NCBI GenBank assembly: GCA_018969295.1
Contig: JAGWYN010000001.1
Coordinates: 186,001-250,000 of the forward strand
DNA: 64,000 bases
Direction of reading: 5' to 3'
Source: Chloroflexota bacterium
Lineage (GTDB): Bacteria; Chloroflexota; Anaerolineae; Caldilineales; Caldilineaceae
Shown here: one piece after another, positions 61,593-64,000 of the stretch
Numbering within the stretch: the first letter of the stretch is position 1
Layout of the letters: each line of letters opens with the position of its first letter
The notes under the pieces: model-generated
What the model was told of the DNA's origin: nothing
Database searches by the model: none
The model's input: the letters and a program-made list of their open reading frames with translations, nothing else
Position numbers and translations under genes: made by a program

Positions 61593-62564
61593 TCATGGGG
61601 TATAGCTGTGGCTGACCCCGCCACGAATTTCAAAATAGGCAGCGCGCCAGCGGGTCGGCAGTTCGGTTCCCCCCAGGCGTGCCAGCGCTGACTGGGTCGC
61701 CTGGTAGACCAGCGGCGCGCCGGACAAGGCAGCCACATCCGGAGAGTGGCGATCGACCCAGGTCAGCCAATAGAGCGGCTGGCTACCAGCCAGCCGCTCG
61801 GCCAGCACAGGGTCTCCCCCCGCTGGCCCCAACCAAAAACGGGGCCCCGTCCGGTCGGATGGCAGACGGTTCACAAAGGTGGCCGCCTCTGCCGCAGCCC
61901 CCAGCCAGAAAATGGCCTCGCGGCGGGTCCAGGCGGTCGGAGAGACCGTCTGGCTCTCCCAAAAGAGGGTAGGAAGGCCGGTCGCGGCACGCCACTCTGC
62001 CTCCCCCCAATCTGGCCAGCCTCGCCGGTCTCCAGCCAGATAGAGTGTCTGGACCCCTTGTCGGCGCACCGCCGTTCCCAGCGCCTCGGCCAGCGCGCCA
62101 GCCCACTGTTCGCTGTCCAGCGGGTCGACGAAGCCCAGGTCTGGGTCGACCGCGTAGGGGGTCACCCAGAGAATGCGGGGATCCTGCAGCACCGCGGCAC
62201 TGGCCTCTGCCAGCGCTGGCGTGAGCGGGCCGATCACGGCTTGCAGCTGCGGATCCACCAACAGCTTCTGTGCCGAACGCCGGGCACGGGCCGGGTCGGC
62301 GCTGTCATCCAGCGCCAGTGGGATGAACCTTCCCCCAGTTTCGGCAATCGCCTGTCGCACGGCCGAGAGGGCGGTATAGCCGGTGCGCCGGTACAGCCCT
62401 TCGAACGGAGCCAGCAGCCCGATTTTGGCGACCGGCTGTGGATCCGTGCACGCGGTGCCTGCGCTCAGCAGCGCGAGCAGACAGGCGAGCCAGCAGCCCC
62501 GGCGCAGCCAGCGGGTGTGCGGCCCGCTGCGGGGCTGGGCTGCCTGCTCAGGGATTGTAGCCAT
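61593..62564 (-). CDS. Lipoprotein with a periplasmic-binding type 1 (branched-chain amino acid-like) domain
   Basis: A 323-residue predicted lipoprotein. The N-terminal 25 residues are hydrophilic, then a hydrophobic segment ends in a lipobox (GTAC). The mature part resembles amino-acid-type (LivK-like) receptors: 'KIGLLAPFEGLYRRTGYTALSAVRQAIAE', 'LALDDSADPARARRSAQKLLVDPQLQAVIGPLTPALAEA' in outline. It is shorter than typical LivK (about 380), and no permease or ATPase gene is adjacent. It may be a sensor or envelope protein and not a transporter part. The start overlaps the end of mltG by 17 bp, and no strong ribosome site is seen. Confidence 0.78.
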   Translation of the reverse strand: MATIPEQAAQPRSGPHTRWLRRGCWLACLLALLSAGTACTDPQPVAKIGLLAPFEGLYRRTGYTALSAVRQAIAETGGRFIPLALDDSADPARARRSAQKLLVDPQLQAVIGPLTPALAEASAAVLQDPRILWVTPYAVDPDLGFVDPLDSEQWAGALAEALGTAVRRQGVQTLYLAGDRRGWPDWGEAEWRAATGLPTLFWESQTVSPTAWTRREAIFWLGAAAEAATFVNRLPSDRTGPRFWLGPAGGDPVLAERLAGSQPLYWLTWVDRHSPDVAALSGAPLVYQATQSALARLGGTELPTRWRAAYFEIRGGVSHSYTP

Positions 62565-63825
62565 AGATTTGCAAGTTTTGTTGCTGTTCAGATAGAGTTT
62601 GTACAAAAACATGCCGTCCGTCGTCGCCGGTTGCGACGAAGAAGCAGTAGCCGGTCTGGGCTGGGTCGCGTGTGGCTTCGATGGCGCTCAGGCCGGGGTT
62701 GGCGATCGGGGCTGGGGGCAGGCCGGGGAAGAGGTAGGTGTTGTAGGGGCTTTGGATAAACTGGTACTCTTCGATCGACTGGGGTTTCCACCACCAGTTG
62801 CCCACGCCTCCCCGCGCGTATTGGACGGTAGGGTCGGCTTGCAGATAGGGGCCGCCGACATCGGCGCATTTGTTGTTGAGGCGGTTGATGTAGACGCCGG
62901 CGATGATGGCCCGTTCGTCGGCCTGCACGGCCTCCCGTTCGACGATGCTGGCCAGCGTGATCAGGTCGCGACCGCTCAGCCCACTGCCCCCTCCGGTCAG
63001 CCCTTTGGCGCCCACCCGTTGTTCGAAGTTGTCCAGGAAAGGGCGCAGGACCTGTTCTGGGGTGGCTGCCAGCACGGGCAGCCGGTAGGTATCTGGGAAG
63101 AGAAAGCCTTCGAGGGTGGCATCGGCTGGCAGGTTCTGCAAAAATTCGTAGCGTTCGAAGAGGGTGAGGGCTCGCGGGCTGCGCACGGCTGCCAGGAAGC
63201 GGTCTCCTTCGATGACATTGGCGGCGGAGAGTCGTTCGGCGATCTCCTCGGCGCGCATCCCTTCGGGGATAGTTACCAGCGCTTCTTCGAAGAGGGCGCT
63301 TTGCAGCGCCTCGGCGATCTCGGGCATGGTCATGGTATCGGCCAGCATGAAGTTGCCGGCCTCAATTTTGCGTTCCATGCCGGTCACGCGCAGGTAGAGG
63401 TTGAAGAGGCTGGCGTCGGTGATGAAGCCTTCGTCGGCCAGTCTGGCGGCAATAAAACGGGCTGCTTCGCCGGGGGTCACTGTAAAGGGGCGCGGGCGGG
63501 GGTTGGTGCCGGCTGGGAGGGTCAGTTCGTCTTCGCGCAGGCGCAAGTTGAAGGCCAGGATCTGTTTTTCGATGCTGTCGGGGTCGAGCGAAAATTGGTT
63601 GGCGGTGGGGTCGATCAGCCCTGCTGTGTTCTGTGGGGCAGCGAGCAGCTGTTCGCTCAGGTGAGCCGAGCTGACGATCCAGCTGCCGGCCAGCGTGCCC
63701 AGGACGAGGAGCAGGACTCCTGCTTTGAGCAAGGTCCAGAGCAGGGCGGTGCCTTGCAGCTGGGAGCGGGTACGGGGTGCTTTCTCTGGGGGGTGTCGGC
63801 GAAATATCGGACGGTCGATCGGCAT
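62548..63825 (-). CDS. mltG: Endolytic murein transglycosylase MltG
   Basis: A 425-residue single-pass membrane enzyme that cuts nascent peptidoglycan and releases chains. A transmembrane helix lies at about residues 28-50, after a basic cytoplasmic start. A LysM-like region ('ALVTIPEGMRAEEIAERL') is followed by the YceG domain with 'LITLASIVEREAV' (catalytic Glu), 'LQADPTVQYA', and the strongly conserved 'SPYNTYLFPGLPPAPIANPG'. AAGGAA lies about 11 bases before ATG 63825. It stands next to a probable RuvX gene, a pairing seen in several phyla. Confidence 0.93.
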   Translation of the reverse strand: MPIDRPIFRRHPPEKAPRTRSQLQGTALLWTLLKAGVLLLVLGTLAGSWIVSSAHLSEQLLAAPQNTAGLIDPTANQFSLDPDSIEKQILAFNLRLREDELTLPAGTNPRPRPFTVTPGEAARFIAARLADEGFITDASLFNLYLRVTGMERKIEAGNFMLADTMTMPEIAEALQSALFEEALVTIPEGMRAEEIAERLSAANVIEGDRFLAAVRSPRALTLFERYEFLQNLPADATLEGFLFPDTYRLPVLAATPEQVLRPFLDNFEQRVGAKGLTGGGSGLSGRDLITLASIVEREAVQADERAIIAGVYINRLNNKCADVGGPYLQADPTVQYARGGVGNWWWKPQSIEEYQFIQSPYNTYLFPGLPPAPIANPGLSAIEATRDPAQTGYCFFVATGDDGRHVFVQTLSEQQQNLQIYGYNP

Positions 63826-63846
63826 GGGGTTGTGGGTTCCTTGTTG

Positions 63847-64000
63847 TTAAACCGACCCAATCTGCCCGTAGTCGGTTCTGCCGCGCTCGGTGGGCAGTTT
63901 CTGGGTATCGAGATAGCTTTGCAGGATCACGGCGGCGGCGCGCGCATCGTCTGCGGTTCGCTGGCTCCGGGCTGGCTGGGGTGCCCGGGCCATGTAGCTG
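63847..64000 (-). CDS. ruvX: C-terminal end of a probable Holliday junction resolvase RuvX/YqgF (5' part outside the window)
   Basis: The minus-strand frame ends at TAA 63849-63847 and is open to the window edge. The visible 50 residues end 'DDARAAAVILQSYLDTQ' followed by a short charged tail. This matches the last helix of YqgF/RuvX, where the Asp and 'AAAVILQSYLD' pattern is typical. A position just before mltG supports this. RuvX works in pre-16S rRNA processing. The catalytic Asp residues lie outside the window, so the call rests on this short segment and context. Confidence 0.65.
   Translation of the reverse strand, partial: SYMARAPQPARSQRTADDARAAAVILQSYLDTQKLPTERGRTDYGQIGSV

Overview
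The window looks like a chromosomal segment of a GC-rich, free-living heterotrophic bacterium. Gene content fits the phylum Chloroflexota, and I would guess a Caldilinea-like member. The guess rests on several features seen together: many sugar ABC transport and glycoside hydrolase genes, lipoprotein binding proteins with Ala/Pro/Glu-rich linkers, a CrtI-type desaturase, a RarA fusion protein, and a sodium-pump decarboxylase cassette. This is inference from gene content, since no rRNA or other taxonomic marker is present. I saw no rRNA, tRNA, CRISPR array, transposase, integrase or prophage gene. The window reads as core plus metabolic genome, not a mobile island.

Layout. 1-5.4 kb (+): the end of an unrecognised protein, an enolase-superfamily racemase/epimerase, a GH4 glycosidase, a lipoprotein alpha/beta hydrolase and a YgfZ/GcvT-like protein, closed by a strong bidirectional terminator. 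5.6-15.6 kb (-): a secreted LysM-polyproline-PA14 protein, a beta-CASP nuclease, a 2-hydroxyacid dehydrogenase, an App1-type phosphatase, a GlcD-like FAD oxidase, DUF503, a lipoate ligase, a CrtI-type desaturase and a TspO-like membrane protein. 15.7-16.6 kb (+): an SDR. 16.6-20.3 kb (-): a four-gene biotin-dependent sodium-pump decarboxylase cassette. 20.4-24.8 kb (-): polyprenyl diphosphate synthase, TatD, phosphohexomutase and an inositol-monophosphatase-like protein. 25.1 kb (+): an MBL-fold protein with an altered metal motif. 25.9-27.1 kb (-): ribosomal protein L25 and a small membrane protein behind a clear sigma70-type promoter.

27.4-33.0 kb (-): a maltodextrin operon of binding protein, two permeases and a GH13 amylase, without its own ATPase. 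33.2 kb (+): a VTT membrane protein. 34-38.7 kb (-): galE and a xylose/ribose-type ABC transporter. 39.2-44.5 kb: a conserved unknown, an HD protein, a RarA fusion, mnmA and a small membrane protein. 44.8-48.3 kb (+): MFS, recX and a GNAT-nitrilase fusion. 48.3-49.2 kb (-): a CitE-like lyase. 49.4 kb: a short hsdR-like relic. 49.6 kb (+): a DUF2961/GH172 protein. 50.8-52.5 kb (-): an ABC exporter. 52.7-58.9 kb (+): a 2043-aa alpha-2-macroglobulin. 58.9 kb (+): pyrimidine-nucleoside phosphorylase. 60.4-64 kb (-): a GT4 glycosyltransferase, a binding lipoprotein, MltG and the end of a probable RuvX.

How the genes work together: the GH4 enzyme, the maltodextrin and xylose-type importers, GH13, GH172, GalE and the phosphohexomutase outline uptake and breakdown of oligosaccharides and pentoses. 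The decarboxylase cassette would couple acyl-CoA or keto-acid decarboxylation to a sodium gradient. The most notable observations are the nitrilase domain of the GNAT fusion with two of three catalytic residues replaced, the altered MBL motif, repeated promoter-to-ATG spacing suggesting leaderless transcripts, a hsdR relic, and several inverted repeats placed at promoters or gene junctions.
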